From assembly GCA_038326165.1 (NCBI GenBank), contig JBBQJT010000028.1:1-46205 (forward strand): a stretch of 46,205 nt of DNA, given 5' to 3'. The notes under the pieces are model-generated. The model ran no database searches, was not told the DNA's origin, and saw only the letters and a list, made by a program, of their open reading frames with translations. Numbering within the stretch: the first letter of the stretch is position 1; each line of letters opens with the position of its first letter. This stretch comes from JAEUUM01 sp038326165. GTDB lineage: Bacteria; Bacteroidota; Bacteroidia; Chitinophagales; Saprospiraceae. Below are positions 1 through 8,520 of this stretch, piece by piece. The position numbers and the translations under genes were made by a program.

Positions 1-231
1 AATTATTGTAAAATATCCACTTTCGATAAAGGATAGCTTCAAGTTTAATTTTATCAATCTTTAATAATATATTGTAAATCAATATTTTAAGTATTTTTAT
101 AAAATAAGTTATTTTGGTGGAGATAAGTGGACATTATTTTGAATATTTTTTCATTTTGTATGCATTTAACAATCTTGGCCCTGGTCGGGTTTAGTCAACA
201 GGTATGGATTTTACGATCAAACTGATAATTA
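1..231. other. AT-rich stretch without a recognisable gene
   Basis: This is the left edge of the window, downstream of the 3' end of the minus-strand glycosyltransferase gene. It is very AT-rich. I found no convincing reading frame, hairpin terminator or RNA gene in it. A short plus-strand frame that starts near its right end only mirrors the glycosyltransferase gene. Confidence 0.5.
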
Positions 232-1398
232 TTACTTTGTCAACTCCTTTCGGAATGTTAACAATTCCCAAGTGATCTTGAACCAGATCAGAATGCACGG
301 AACTGCTTTCATGACATAGGGCTCTACAAAAGATTGCCGCAAACTTCTTGGAAAAATATCTGTGGGTGAAAGTATTGTGAACAGCGCTGCAAAGCACAAC
401 AATGCAATATTCAACCATCCTTTATTGGTATAGAAACCCCAAATGGCAACCCCGGCAATAGCTATAATAAAAGTTGGAGATTCGGCTTTATGGTTGAATA
501 TTACCACCCATATAAGCAAAGATGCAAGGTATAGGAGTCTGAATTTTTGATCTTTATAATTTTTGATGAAAATCAATGGCACCAATAGTAAAATTGCCCC
601 TAACAATAAACTCAGTCCTTTGGTTTCTATGCCAAACCAGCTATACAGCCAACCTGCAACTGAATAACCGTATGAAATGCTGTGGTCGTTCTGCAACATA
701 TTGAGCCAACTTTTATACAAAAATACAAGCTGTGTTGGCGCGATAATCAATATTGGTACAAGCAACAGCAGACTGGTCCATGCAATTGTATAAATAGCTG
801 ATTTGAGTTTATTGGGATAAAATATAAATATTGCAAAAGCAACCAATCCGAATATTTTAATTACAACAGTCAATACAATGCACAAACTGGCCCAAATAAT
901 CTGTTTTTTCTCTAAGTGATTGAATGCCAATATCATTAGCCCTGCCATTAGCCCATTGCTTTGGGAGTTTTGCAAGGAAGTAAACAACTCCACAATCATA
1001 AATGCCAGAATCAACAGAAACTTCTTAGAGTCTTGACCTGGTAATTGCCACAAGGCATAAAAAAGCACAAAAGCGTTGATGAAATTCCAAACAAATAGTC
1101 CCAATCCATCGGGCAGATAAGCTATCGGAGCCATCATTAATGCAAAAGTTGGACTGTATTTGTATAAGTCCCAATATTCTTGCGGGTACAAAATGTATAA
1201 ATCTTTGTTTTGTATTAGATGGAAAAAGGATTGTTTGAAGATGATGTAGTTATTGTAGTATGTATATTGGATTCCATCGGGAATAAAAGTCTTAGAGCCA
1301 AGGAAAATACTTTGAAAGCTTATCCCCATCACGACTAGCACAAGTAAGCCTATAAGATTAACTGGATTTTGGAGTAATTTAACAATTTTACTTTTCAT
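232..1398 (-). CDS. GT87-type (DUF2029) integral membrane glycosyltransferase
   Basis: The 388-residue product is a polytopic inner-membrane protein with about nine to ten hydrophobic segments spread over its whole length. An extracytoplasmic loop after the first helix carries a YKYSPTFALMMAPIAYLP segment (about residues 78-95), which is typical of the GT87/DUF2029 polyprenyl-phosphate mannosyltransferase-like family. Such enzymes move a sugar from a lipid-linked donor to a glycan or lipid acceptor outside the membrane; the acceptor here is unknown. The gene starts 14 bases after the DinB-like gene and probably ends a pgk-dinB-GT87 transcript. The family assignment is moderately sure; the substrate is not known. 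Confidence 0.7.
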   Translation of the reverse strand: MKSKIVKLLQNPVNLIGLLVLVVMGISFQSIFLGSKTFIPDGIQYTYYNNYIIFKQSFFHLIQNKDLYILYPQEYWDLYKYSPTFALMMAPIAYLPDGLGLFVWNFINAFVLFYALWQLPGQDSKKFLLILAFMIVELFTSLQNSQSNGLMAGLMILAFNHLEKKQIIWASLCIVLTVVIKIFGLVAFAIFIFYPNKLKSAIYTIAWTSLLLLVPILIIAPTQLVFLYKSWLNMLQNDHSISYGYSVAGWLYSWFGIETKGLSLLLGAILLLVPLIFIKNYKDQKFRLLYLASLLIWVVIFNHKAESPTFIIAIAGVAIWGFYTNKGWLNIALLCFAALFTILSPTDIFPRSLRQSFVEPYVMKAVPCILIWFKITWELLTFRKELTK

Positions 1399-1412
1399 GA
1401 AAAAGGAATAAA

Positions 1413-1916
1413 TTAAGCTTGATTTTCCAAAGGTAATTTAGTCTCATTAATCCAATTAGGCACGGTATCATTACTCTGTCTCAACAGCAATTGGAGCTGT
1501 CCTACATGATGTTGAACATGTCGCAAATTGTAGATTAATATTTCAAGAAAACTATAATCTCTGTAATCATTTATGAACCTATTTTCGGCATTTTGGCAGC
1601 TAAGCTTACCGACAACAGATTTACACTTGCTGCGACAATACTCACAATATTCAGTTAATTCTACTTTGGTGTAAACTTGATAAGGCCGCAGGTTGGCTGG
1701 ATCAAACTCCGACATTGTAAAAGGCTGTGGTGGAGCAAATTGATCAGGATTCTCATCCAAGTAATAATCTAAAAAGAACAAAGTATGGTAACAAACATAC
1801 CAAAAATGAGATTCCGAATTCCAGTTATCGTTGGAGCAAGCCGCGATCGCATTCTCCAGCATATCGATGGAAGCTCCTATCTGTTCCCAAAGGAAATTTT
1901 TGAGTGGGTGGTCCAT
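1413..1916 (-). CDS. DinB-like four-helix-bundle protein
   Basis: The 167-residue protein has the look of the DinB/YfiT superfamily. An N-terminal helix is followed by a YHTLFFLDYYL motif (about residues 43-53) and a late RHVQHHVGQL motif (about 133-142). The separated histidines are the usual metal-binding triad of this fold. Members include thiol-dependent S-transferases, but most bacterial paralogues have no known reaction, so I do not assign one. It contains a Cys cluster (EYCEYC, then a further Cys) in the middle, which is not a standard part of the fold. It lies 43 bases downstream of pgk on the same strand. Confidence 0.75.
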   Translation of the reverse strand: MDHPLKNFLWEQIGASIDMLENAIAACSNDNWNSESHFWYVCYHTLFFLDYYLDENPDQFAPPQPFTMSEFDPANLRPYQVYTKVELTEYCEYCRSKCKSVVGKLSCQNAENRFINDYRDYSFLEILIYNLRHVQHHVGQLQLLLRQSNDTVPNWINETKLPLENQA

Positions 1917-1959
1917 TTGTTAGGTACTTATAATGTTAGCTGGCGACTAGATTTTTATA

Positions 1960-3168
1960 TTAGCCTTCAAGAATTGCTTTCACCCCTGGCAATACTTTTC
2001 CCTCCAGAAGTTCCAACATAGCTCCTCCACCTGTTGATACAAAACTTACTTGGGAAGTTAATCCAATCTGATGGATGGCTGCCGCACTATCTCCTCCACC
2101 AATGAGAGAAAAGGCACCAGTGGCTGTTTCCTCAGCTATTTCTTTGGCTATGGCTACCGTACCTGCCGCAAATGGTTTCATTTCAAAAACTCCCATAGGA
2201 CCGTTCCACATGATGCTCCTTGATTTCGATATTACTTTTACAAAGGCTTCAATGGCTTTAGGTCCGATATCCAGCCCCATCCAACCGTCGGGAATATTAT
2301 CACTGTCAACTATTTGTGTATTGGCCTCAGCTGTAAATTTATCAGCAATGACACTGTCCTCTGGAAGGTATAAATTGATCCTTCCTTTTGCTTTTTCTAA
2401 AAATTGTCGAGCTACATCAAGCCTTTCTTCTTCCACCAATGAACTCCCAATTTTGCCTCCCTGAGCTTTTATTAATGTGTAGGCCATACCGCCCCCAATA
2501 ATTAAATTGTCCACTGAGTCGATAATTTTTTCGAGCAGCAATATTTTGTCAGATACTTTTGCACCGCCAATTATTGCTGTATATGGCCGCTCAGGATTGA
2601 TCAAAAGCTTCTTAGCATTGTCGAGCTCTCTTTTCATCAAAAACCCAAATCCTTTTTTAGAACGTGGAAAGTACTGGGCTATAACTGCTGTGCTTGCGTG
2701 GGCCCGGTGTGCTGTTCCAAAGGCATCATTGAGGTAAATGTCGCCATAGGTAGACAGTTGTTCTGCAAATTGCTCATCACCCTTTTCTTCCTCCGCATGA
2801 AATCTCGTATTTTCCATCAATAATATTTCTCCAGGGGCAAGCTCTTTGGCCTTTTTATCTGCTTCAGCCCCAATACAATCTGGGCAAAACTGCACTGGTC
2901 TATTCAGTAATTCTGACAGGCAAGCAACTGTATTTTTAAGCGTGAAGGTTTTTGTGTCAATATTTCCTTCAGGCGTTAATTTTTTTAAAGGCCGTCCCAA
3001 ATGAGATAAAAGCACAATTGAAGTCCCTACGTGATCCAATATGTAATTTATAGTAGCTACACATTCTTTAATTCGACTGTTGTCTGTAATATTCTGATCT
3101 TTGTCCATTGGTACATTGAAATCAACTCTCAGAATAATTTTTTTTCCGTTTAGGTTTAACAGTTGCAT
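1960..3168 (-). CDS. pgk: Phosphoglycerate kinase
   Basis: This glycolytic enzyme transfers the acyl phosphate of 1,3-bisphosphoglycerate to ADP in the cytoplasm. The 402-residue product has the usual family length and its signatures: RVDFNVP near the N terminus, LLSHLGRP, the substrate-binding AHRAHAST region, GGAKVSDK, and the nucleotide-binding NGPMGVFE and GGGDSAAA segments near the C terminus. I place the start at the ATG at 3168 (MQLLNLNGKK). The open frame runs back to a TTG at 3192, but that TTG lies inside a TACATTTG promoter box and would probably not be transcribed. The gene is divergent from the small Cys-rich gene. Confidence 0.95.
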   Translation of the reverse strand: MQLLNLNGKKIILRVDFNVPMDKDQNITDNSRIKECVATINYILDHVGTSIVLLSHLGRPLKKLTPEGNIDTKTFTLKNTVACLSELLNRPVQFCPDCIGAEADKKAKELAPGEILLMENTRFHAEEEKGDEQFAEQLSTYGDIYLNDAFGTAHRAHASTAVIAQYFPRSKKGFGFLMKRELDNAKKLLINPERPYTAIIGGAKVSDKILLLEKIIDSVDNLIIGGGMAYTLIKAQGGKIGSSLVEEERLDVARQFLEKAKGRINLYLPEDSVIADKFTAEANTQIVDSDNIPDGWMGLDIGPKAIEAFVKVISKSRSIMWNGPMGVFEMKPFAAGTVAIAKEIAEETATGAFSLIGGGDSAAAIHQIGLTSQVSFVSTGGGAMLELLEGKVLPGVKAILEG

Positions 3169-3189
3169 AATGGTATTTGATAGATCAGA

Positions 3190-3197
3190 CAAATGTA
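3190..3197 (-). promoter_or_regulatory. pgk promoter -7 box (TACATTTG)
   Basis: Read on the minus strand, this is a perfect match to the Bacteroidota -7 consensus TAnnTTTG. A start of transcription about 5 bases downstream would give pgk a leader of roughly 17 bases before its ATG at 3168. I do not see a TTTG at the usual 19-21 base spacing, so the -33 element is weak or absent. Confidence 0.5.
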
Positions 3198-3239
3198 GTT
3201 CTGAACAAGCTAATAAAGTGTTAAAACAAAGTCAAAATG

Positions 3240-3270
3240 TTTGTTGGTCTTATTTTTGTATTTATATTTG
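3240..3270 (+). promoter_or_regulatory. Promoter TTTG-N19-TATATTTG directly in front of the Cys-rich gene
   Basis: The -33 element TTTG (3240-3243) and the -7 element TATATTTG (3263-3270) are both perfect, with the consensus 19-base spacer. Only 4 bases separate the -7 box from the GTG at 3275, so the transcript should start at or within a base or two of the start codon. An inverted repeat, AACAAA (3225-3230) and TTTGTT (3240-3245), overlaps the -33 element and could be an operator. Confidence 0.65.
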
Positions 3271-3274
3271 TATA

Positions 3275-3685
3275 GTGAAAAGGCTTACCGTAATATTATT
3301 GACCTCTTTAGTTTTATCTACGAATTTAATTGTAGGTATAGACACGGTTTATTGTTGCTGTCTAAAGGTATTGGAATCTCACTTGAGTTTTTGCAAACCG
3401 AACGAAGATTGCTCTAAAAATGATCCTTGTGTTACGGAAAAATCCTGCTCAATAGTAAAAAAGTCAGCTTGTAAAAAAACCATATCTTCGAGTGTTGGCC
3501 TTTCAGTGGAGTTTGAACAACAGTTGAAGAACATCTATAAAGATATTAGCATACAAACAGTTGTGCCAGCTTATTTTGCTATTTCGGAATTGTTATTCAT
3601 AGACTTAGAATTTTTTCCAAATAAATATTTTAATCAATTTAGTAACTCTTGTTCTAAAGAGCGGCTACAAGTTTTCCGTTGTTAG
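3275..3685 (+). CDS. Small exported Cys-rich protein beside a TonB receptor (HYC_CC_PP-like)
   Basis: The product (136 residues from a GTG at 3275) opens with VKRLTVILLTSLVLS, a short basic-hydrophobic signal sequence, and continues with a YCCC motif and several further cysteines in the first 70 residues. This resembles the HYC_CC_PP family of small Bacteroidota envelope proteins found next to TonB receptors, but it lacks the PP motif near the C terminus. The frame is open back to 3101, but that extension overlaps pgk and its promoter and puts the signal sequence mid-protein, so I reject it. It lies 66 bases before the TonB receptor gene and probably shares its transcript. Metal or redox binding by the cysteines is an inference. 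Confidence 0.65.
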   Translation: MKRLTVILLTSLVLSTNLIVGIDTVYCCCLKVLESHLSFCKPNEDCSKNDPCVTEKSCSIVKKSACKKTISSSVGLSVEFEQQLKNIYKDISIQTVVPAYFAISELLFIDLEFFPNKYFNQFSNSCSKERLQVFRC

Positions 3686-3751
3686 TGGTATTTTGTTTTT
3701 CATGAAAAAGGCTCTGTCAGCTACTTCTAAAACAAAATTTAATTCCACAAA

Positions 3752-6001
3752 ATGTTATCCAAATATATACTCATTGTCTGCTTGATATCAACATCGATAT
3801 TGGGAGCACAAAATCTTACAGGAGAAATCCTGGACACCAAAAAAAATGCTGTTGAGGGTGCAAACGTCTACTGGCAAGGAACTCAAATTGGTACAAGTTC
3901 GGACGAGTCCGGAAAGTTTGAATTAGCCTACCAACCCAACAAAAGCTTAGTAATCAATCACGCTGAGTTTGGTTCAGACACCATCATTAATCCTGCTTTA
4001 CAATTTTATTCAATCCAATTGACACCTAGGCAATTTTTGGACGGAATTGAAATTAATTCAACCAGAGTAGGAGAAGTTTTAAGCACCATTGGCAGGTTGA
4101 ATGTAGAGAATCTGACTGCATGCGAACTGAAGAAAGCACCTTGCTGCACTTTGGCGGAAAGCTTCGTCAATAACGGCACTGTTGATGTATTGAGCGCAGA
4201 TGCAGTGACAGGAACACGCGAGGTTCAAATGCTCGGCCTCAAAGGTTTATATACGCAAACCTTAATTGAAAATCGTCCAAGCCTTGACGGTATTGGTCAA
4301 GCTTACAATCTCGATTTTATACCTGGAACATGGATTGAATCTATTCAAATAGCCAAAGGAGCTACCTCAGTTTTAACAGATGGTAGAGCACTGACAGGAC
4401 AGATCAATACAGAAATTCTCAAGCCTTACAAGGCGCCACCTCTGTTTGTTAATCTTTTTGGGAGCGACCAAGCCAGATATGAGATCAATTTGAACGTAGC
4501 AAACCAGTTGAATGCCAATTTATCTCAAATAGCATTATTGCATTACTCAGGACAAAACGATCGCACCGATAGAGATGGAGACGGGTTCATAGATAATCCT
4601 CTTCGTAAGACTTTCTCCGGAATGTATCGCCTGTTTTATCGGTCTAAGAACTGGAATTCGGAAGTCAATTATCTTCTGGCTTCTGACAGAAGGAAATCAG
4701 GACAATTTGCACATCCCGCCAACGATGATGAAATAGGTGGACATATGCACATATTTCAAAACAACGATCGACATGAAATATTTGGAAAAGTAGCCTATTT
4801 GGGATTGAGAGGTGCTTACGAATCAATGGGATTTCAGTACACTTTATTGAGTCACGAATTGAATAATTCAATAGGAACAAGGAAACTGGACAGCAGTCAG
4901 AAGGAAGCCACCTTTAACTTGTTTTATAAGAATATTTTAAAAACACCTGATCATGGATTTACAATTGGTCCGTCATTAAAAATAAATCAGATTCAAACCA
5001 GTTTCAGTAATTATAACTTCAATTTAAACGAAGTTCAGACATCATTTCATGGTGAGTACACTTATGAACACGCCAATAGTGATGAGGAAGAAGAGGAAAG
5101 CCAGAATTCTTTTTGGACCAAATTTGGAGCGTTGGCAGGATTGCGACTGGAAAATTTCAGAACAGGGGAGACATTTTTGGTGCCAAGATTTCAGTTGAAA
5201 TACGGATTCGATGAGCGGACAATTTTGAGGTATTCTTTTGGTAGAGGAGTTAGAAGACCACTTCCAATAACCGACCAAATTGCCTTAACAGCAAGCAATA
5301 GATCTTGGATCGTTGCACCACAATTGCCTATTGAAGATGGATGGAACACTGGTATGAATTTTACCAAAGCATACGAAATATCAGAACAACCTGGACAATT
5401 TGCTTTGGATGCGTATTATACGATCTTCAATACACAGGTAGTTTATGACAGTGACATTGATCCCCGACAAATAAATGTTTACGCTTTAACTGGCAGGAGC
5501 GAAGCGACCTCATTACAAGCATTGTGGAGACAAAACATTATACTTGGTCTAGAGTTGAAGTTGGTTTACCGGCATACCATCAATCGAATAGATTACCAAA
5601 AGGGGTCAAGATTCCAAACATTCATCCCTAGGGATAGATTTCTTGCAACCTTGCATTATACAACCCCCAACAAAAAATGGCAATTCAACACCGTTGCTCA
5701 GTACACTGGATTAATCAGGATGCCGGATACCGAAGCTATTCCAAGTATTCATTTAGAAGGAAATGGAAATTATTCTAAGGAATTTTGGAGGTTTGATGCT
5801 CAGGTGACCAGATACTTCAAATCAGTTGAAATCTACTTAAATGTAGAGAATATTGGTAATTTTATACAGAAACATGCCATCGTTCAAAGCCACGATCCAT
5901 TTGGCGAATATTTTGATGCAGCTAGGATCTATGGACCTATGAATGGAAGAGTCATTGGACTGGGAATCCGATGGACGCTGAATAAAAAAGAAGAGGAATA
6001 A
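3752..6001 (+). CDS. TonB-dependent outer-membrane receptor, probable metal (copper-type) uptake
   Basis: The 749-residue protein has a signal peptide (about 1-19), a carboxypeptidase-regulatory-like domain (about 21-90), a plug domain and a C-terminal beta-barrel that ends in a hydrophobic strand (VIGLGIRWTL). The plug contains LKKAPCCTLAESF (Cys131, Cys132), a motif I associate with Bacteroidota receptors that sit next to heavy-metal domain proteins. A DRDGDGFID loop (about 274-282) looks like a calcium-binding loop, and an acidic DEEEEES stretch (about residues 443-449) probably lies in an outer loop. With the Cys-rich gene before it, a role in metal import is likely, but the ion is not proven. 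It converges on the carbonic anhydrase gene. Confidence 0.85.
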   Translation: MLSKYILIVCLISTSILGAQNLTGEILDTKKNAVEGANVYWQGTQIGTSSDESGKFELAYQPNKSLVINHAEFGSDTIINPALQFYSIQLTPRQFLDGIEINSTRVGEVLSTIGRLNVENLTACELKKAPCCTLAESFVNNGTVDVLSADAVTGTREVQMLGLKGLYTQTLIENRPSLDGIGQAYNLDFIPGTWIESIQIAKGATSVLTDGRALTGQINTEILKPYKAPPLFVNLFGSDQARYEINLNVANQLNANLSQIALLHYSGQNDRTDRDGDGFIDNPLRKTFSGMYRLFYRSKNWNSEVNYLLASDRRKSGQFAHPANDDEIGGHMHIFQNNDRHEIFGKVAYLGLRGAYESMGFQYTLLSHELNNSIGTRKLDSSQKEATFNLFYKNILKTPDHGFTIGPSLKINQIQTSFSNYNFNLNEVQTSFHGEYTYEHANSDEEEEESQNSFWTKFGALAGLRLENFRTGETFLVPRFQLKYGFDERTILRYSFGRGVRRPLPITDQIALTASNRSWIVAPQLPIEDGWNTGMNFTKAYEISEQPGQFALDAYYTIFNTQVVYDSDIDPRQINVYALTGRSEATSLQALWRQNIILGLELKLVYRHTINRIDYQKGSRFQTFIPRDRFLATLHYTTPNKKWQFNTVAQYTGLIRMPDTEAIPSIHLEGNGNYSKEFWRFDAQVTRYFKSVEIYLNVENIGNFIQKHAIVQSHDPFGEYFDAARIYGPMNGRVIGLGIRWTLNKKEEE

Positions 6002-6025
6002 AGAAACTGAAATTATTAGATTTTG

Positions 6026-6658
6026 TTACAAGTCGTCATATTCATAAATTTCATCCATTCTGGTGTTGGGAGCCATGGTGTAGATTGGTTTAAGAATCCC
6101 GTTGTCCAGACTGTAAACCCAACCGTGTAGATGTGGTCTATCATCATGTTTCCAGGCTCTTTGGACAATTGAAGTTTTGGCCAAATTCAGAACTTGTTCT
6201 TGTACATTGAGTTCCACCATGCGATTTACCTTGGACTCGTCATCTTGAAGTGCATTGATTTCTTCTTCATGAAATCGATGCACATCTTTTATATTTCTGA
6301 GCCATTTGTTGATAATTCCCATATTGTGTCGAGTCATTGCTGCCTTGACCCCACCGCATCCATAATGGCCACAAACAATGATGTGTTTGACTTTTAAATG
6401 ATTCACCGCGTAATCCAAAACACTCAATAGGTTGAGATCAGTATGGACTACCATGTTCGCAATATTTCGATGGACAAATATTTCGCCAGGTTCTGTTCCG
6501 GTTATTTCATTTGCAGGGACTCTACTATCAGAGCAACCAATCCATAAAAATTCTGGAGTTTGTAAACTTGACAAATGTGAAAAAAAATCTGGGTTTGATT
6601 TAACTTTTTCCCTCGCCCATGCCTTATTTTCTAAAAGTAATTTTTCGTATGATTTCAT
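6026..6658 (-). CDS. can: Beta-class carbonic anhydrase
   Basis: The enzyme interconverts CO2 and bicarbonate. The 210-residue product shows the full beta-class active site: Cys42-x-Asp44-x-Arg46 in GCSDSRVP, and His98 and Cys101 in CGHYGCGG, giving the Cys2-His zinc site with its Asp-Arg pair. The length matches the cytoplasmic bacterial type and there is no signal peptide. Its ATG lies 3 bases after the stop of the SulP transporter gene, so the two are almost certainly cotranscribed and translationally linked. This supports a joint role in bicarbonate supply. Confidence 0.95.
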   Translation of the reverse strand: MKSYEKLLLENKAWAREKVKSNPDFFSHLSSLQTPEFLWIGCSDSRVPANEITGTEPGEIFVHRNIANMVVHTDLNLLSVLDYAVNHLKVKHIIVCGHYGCGGVKAAMTRHNMGIINKWLRNIKDVHRFHEEEINALQDDESKVNRMVELNVQEQVLNLAKTSIVQRAWKHDDRPHLHGWVYSLDNGILKPIYTMAPNTRMDEIYEYDDL

Positions 6659-6661
6659 ATT

Positions 6662-8227
6662 TTATTGGATAACATTCTGAGTAATATCGTCAAAAAATTG
6701 CTTGTTGTTTCCCTGCGATTGCTTGATGTAGACCCTTATATTTCTGATCTGAGCATTGATAATATAGTCATTAATCATTTCAACTATGTCTTGATCAATG
6801 AATTCAGATTTAGTGGCGTCAATTAATACAGCAGTATTTTCTGGTATTTTTTCCAAGGAAGATTTTAAGTAAGGTTTGTTCAAAAAAGAAACTTCTTTGC
6901 TGAACCGAATTAAATACCGGAATTCGTCTTTCATTACGAAGACTGATGACTTAAAATTGCTGCGTACTACATAGTACAAGCCAAATAATATTCCTACCAA
7001 AATCCCCTTTAATAAGTCGGTGTTGATAATTGCCACAATTGTAACAATAAATGGAAGGAATTGCTCCTTCCCTTTTTTGTACATTTCCTTAAAAATAGAA
7101 ATTTTTGCAAGCTTATATCCTGTTATAATCAAGATTCCAGCCAATGCAGATAAGGGAATTAAGTTCAATAATTTTGGAAAAACCAATAAGCTTGTCAATA
7201 GTAACAATCCATGAGTTATGGTACTTAATTTGGATTGCGCACCTGCATATACATTAGCAGAGCTTCTTACTATGACACTTGTCACGGGCAATCCTCCTAA
7301 TATTCCAGATACTATATTTCCGATACCTTGAGCCTTCAGCTCGTGATTGGTAGGCGTTATTCGCTTGAAAGGATCCAACTTATCAATGGCCTCAATGCTC
7401 AAAAGCGATTCTAGAGATGCGACTATTGCCAAAGTGATGGCTATTGTCCAAACATTAAAATTGTAGATTCCGCTCAAGTCGGGTTTTGGCAAGCTTCCAA
7501 ATAACTCAGAAACAGAATTATGCAAAGGAATATTGACCAAATGGTCACCGCTCAAATGCAATTCTGAATAATTGGCACCGAGATAACTGTTGAGTCCAAT
7601 TCCTGCAATTACCACCAGAAGTGGGCCGGGTAAAAATTTTACCCAGGATTGAAGTTTTACCCATTTTGTTTCATAGATCAACAAAATTGCAACAGCCACT
7701 AGACCAATGATCACACTGCCGTAGTTGGGATTTTGAATGGCATCAATTATTTCTGAATAAGTGTTTTTATGGTCAATTTGAATAAAACTTTCATCGCCTT
7801 CTGGATCAGAATCAATACCTAGAAAGTGCGGTATTTGCTTAAGAATTAATATAATGCCAATGGCTGATAGCATTCCTTTAATTACTGAATTAGGTATAAA
7901 CTCACCAATCACCCCAGCCTTAGCAAAGCCTAGAATAACTTGCATGATACCTGATAAGATTACAGCAATCAGAAAAAACTCATAGGATGGCAATATGCCA
8001 ATTGCTGAGGCTACGATAGCAGTCAAGCCTGCAGCAGGGCCACTCACACTCAAAGGTGATTTGCTGATAAAGCCAACCACAATTCCTCCCACAATACCTG
8101 CTATAACCCCAGTAATTATTGAAGCATCAGATGCAACCGCAACACCTAGACACAAAGGCAATGCAACTAAAAACACCACTACTGATGCAGGAATATCAGC
8201 CAATGTGCTTCTTAACAAATTTTTCAT
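6662..8227 (-). CDS. SulP/SLC26 family anion transporter, likely bicarbonate
   Basis: The 521-residue membrane protein begins with the typical SulP segment ADIPASVVVFLVALPLCLG, has about 12-14 membrane helices, and ends in a cytoplasmic STAS domain (about 440-515) with an ENTAVLIDATKSEFID core. The family carries sulfate, bicarbonate or dicarboxylates and the sequence alone does not decide which. The carbonic anhydrase gene 3 bases downstream makes sodium-driven bicarbonate uptake of the BicA kind the best guess. No sulfate assimilation genes are nearby. It is divergent from the MscS gene. Confidence 0.88.
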   Translation of the reverse strand: MKNLLRSTLADIPASVVVFLVALPLCLGVAVASDASIITGVIAGIVGGIVVGFISKSPLSVSGPAAGLTAIVASAIGILPSYEFFLIAVILSGIMQVILGFAKAGVIGEFIPNSVIKGMLSAIGIILILKQIPHFLGIDSDPEGDESFIQIDHKNTYSEIIDAIQNPNYGSVIIGLVAVAILLIYETKWVKLQSWVKFLPGPLLVVIAGIGLNSYLGANYSELHLSGDHLVNIPLHNSVSELFGSLPKPDLSGIYNFNVWTIAITLAIVASLESLLSIEAIDKLDPFKRITPTNHELKAQGIGNIVSGILGGLPVTSVIVRSSANVYAGAQSKLSTITHGLLLLTSLLVFPKLLNLIPLSALAGILIITGYKLAKISIFKEMYKKGKEQFLPFIVTIVAIINTDLLKGILVGILFGLYYVVRSNFKSSVFVMKDEFRYLIRFSKEVSFLNKPYLKSSLEKIPENTAVLIDATKSEFIDQDIVEMINDYIINAQIRNIRVYIKQSQGNNKQFFDDITQNVIQ

Positions 8228-8520
8228 TCAATATTTTTTGGCATCCAAATGTATTCAATTTTTTAGACATCAAATGGGTTTACATTTGATTTTACTCCAT
8301 TTATGTAGTCATTTGTTGAATAAATCCAAAAAGCATATTATACCAAACCAAAGTTTTGGAAATAACAGCACTAAATCCATAAGAACTGATTATTTACCAA
8401 CAGCTTTGAATCACAGAACTTTAAGTTGATTTTAGTTACTGCTAATGTTAACACCTTGTGGTCAATTTCTTTTATTTTATGTCATGAAGTTATAAATTCT
8501 TATTTTTACACTTCATCTAA
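8228..8520. other. Divergent intergenic region between SulP and MscS genes
   Basis: About 290 bases without a gene. It holds the SulP promoter at its left end and a weak TATTTTTA box (8501-8508) before the MscS gene at its right end. A short palindrome, CCAAA-GT-TTTGG, lies at 8348-8359. I see no small RNA or reading frame that I can support. Confidence 0.45.
8246..8274 (-). promoter_or_regulatory. Promoter of the SulP-carbonic anhydrase operon
   Basis: On the minus strand a TTTG (8274-8271) is followed after 17 bases by TACATTTG (8253-8246), a perfect -7 match with a slightly short spacer. It would give a leader of roughly 14 bases before the ATG at 8227. Confidence 0.45.

Noticed and set aside
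2075..2464. 129-residue frame opposite pgk
   Set aside because: It mirrors the minus-strand pgk gene; its composition is that of an antisense frame.
3101..3274. N-terminal extension of the Cys-rich protein gene
   Set aside because: It overlaps the pgk start and both promoters, and places the signal peptide mid-protein; the GTG at 3275 fits the promoter and the signal sequence.
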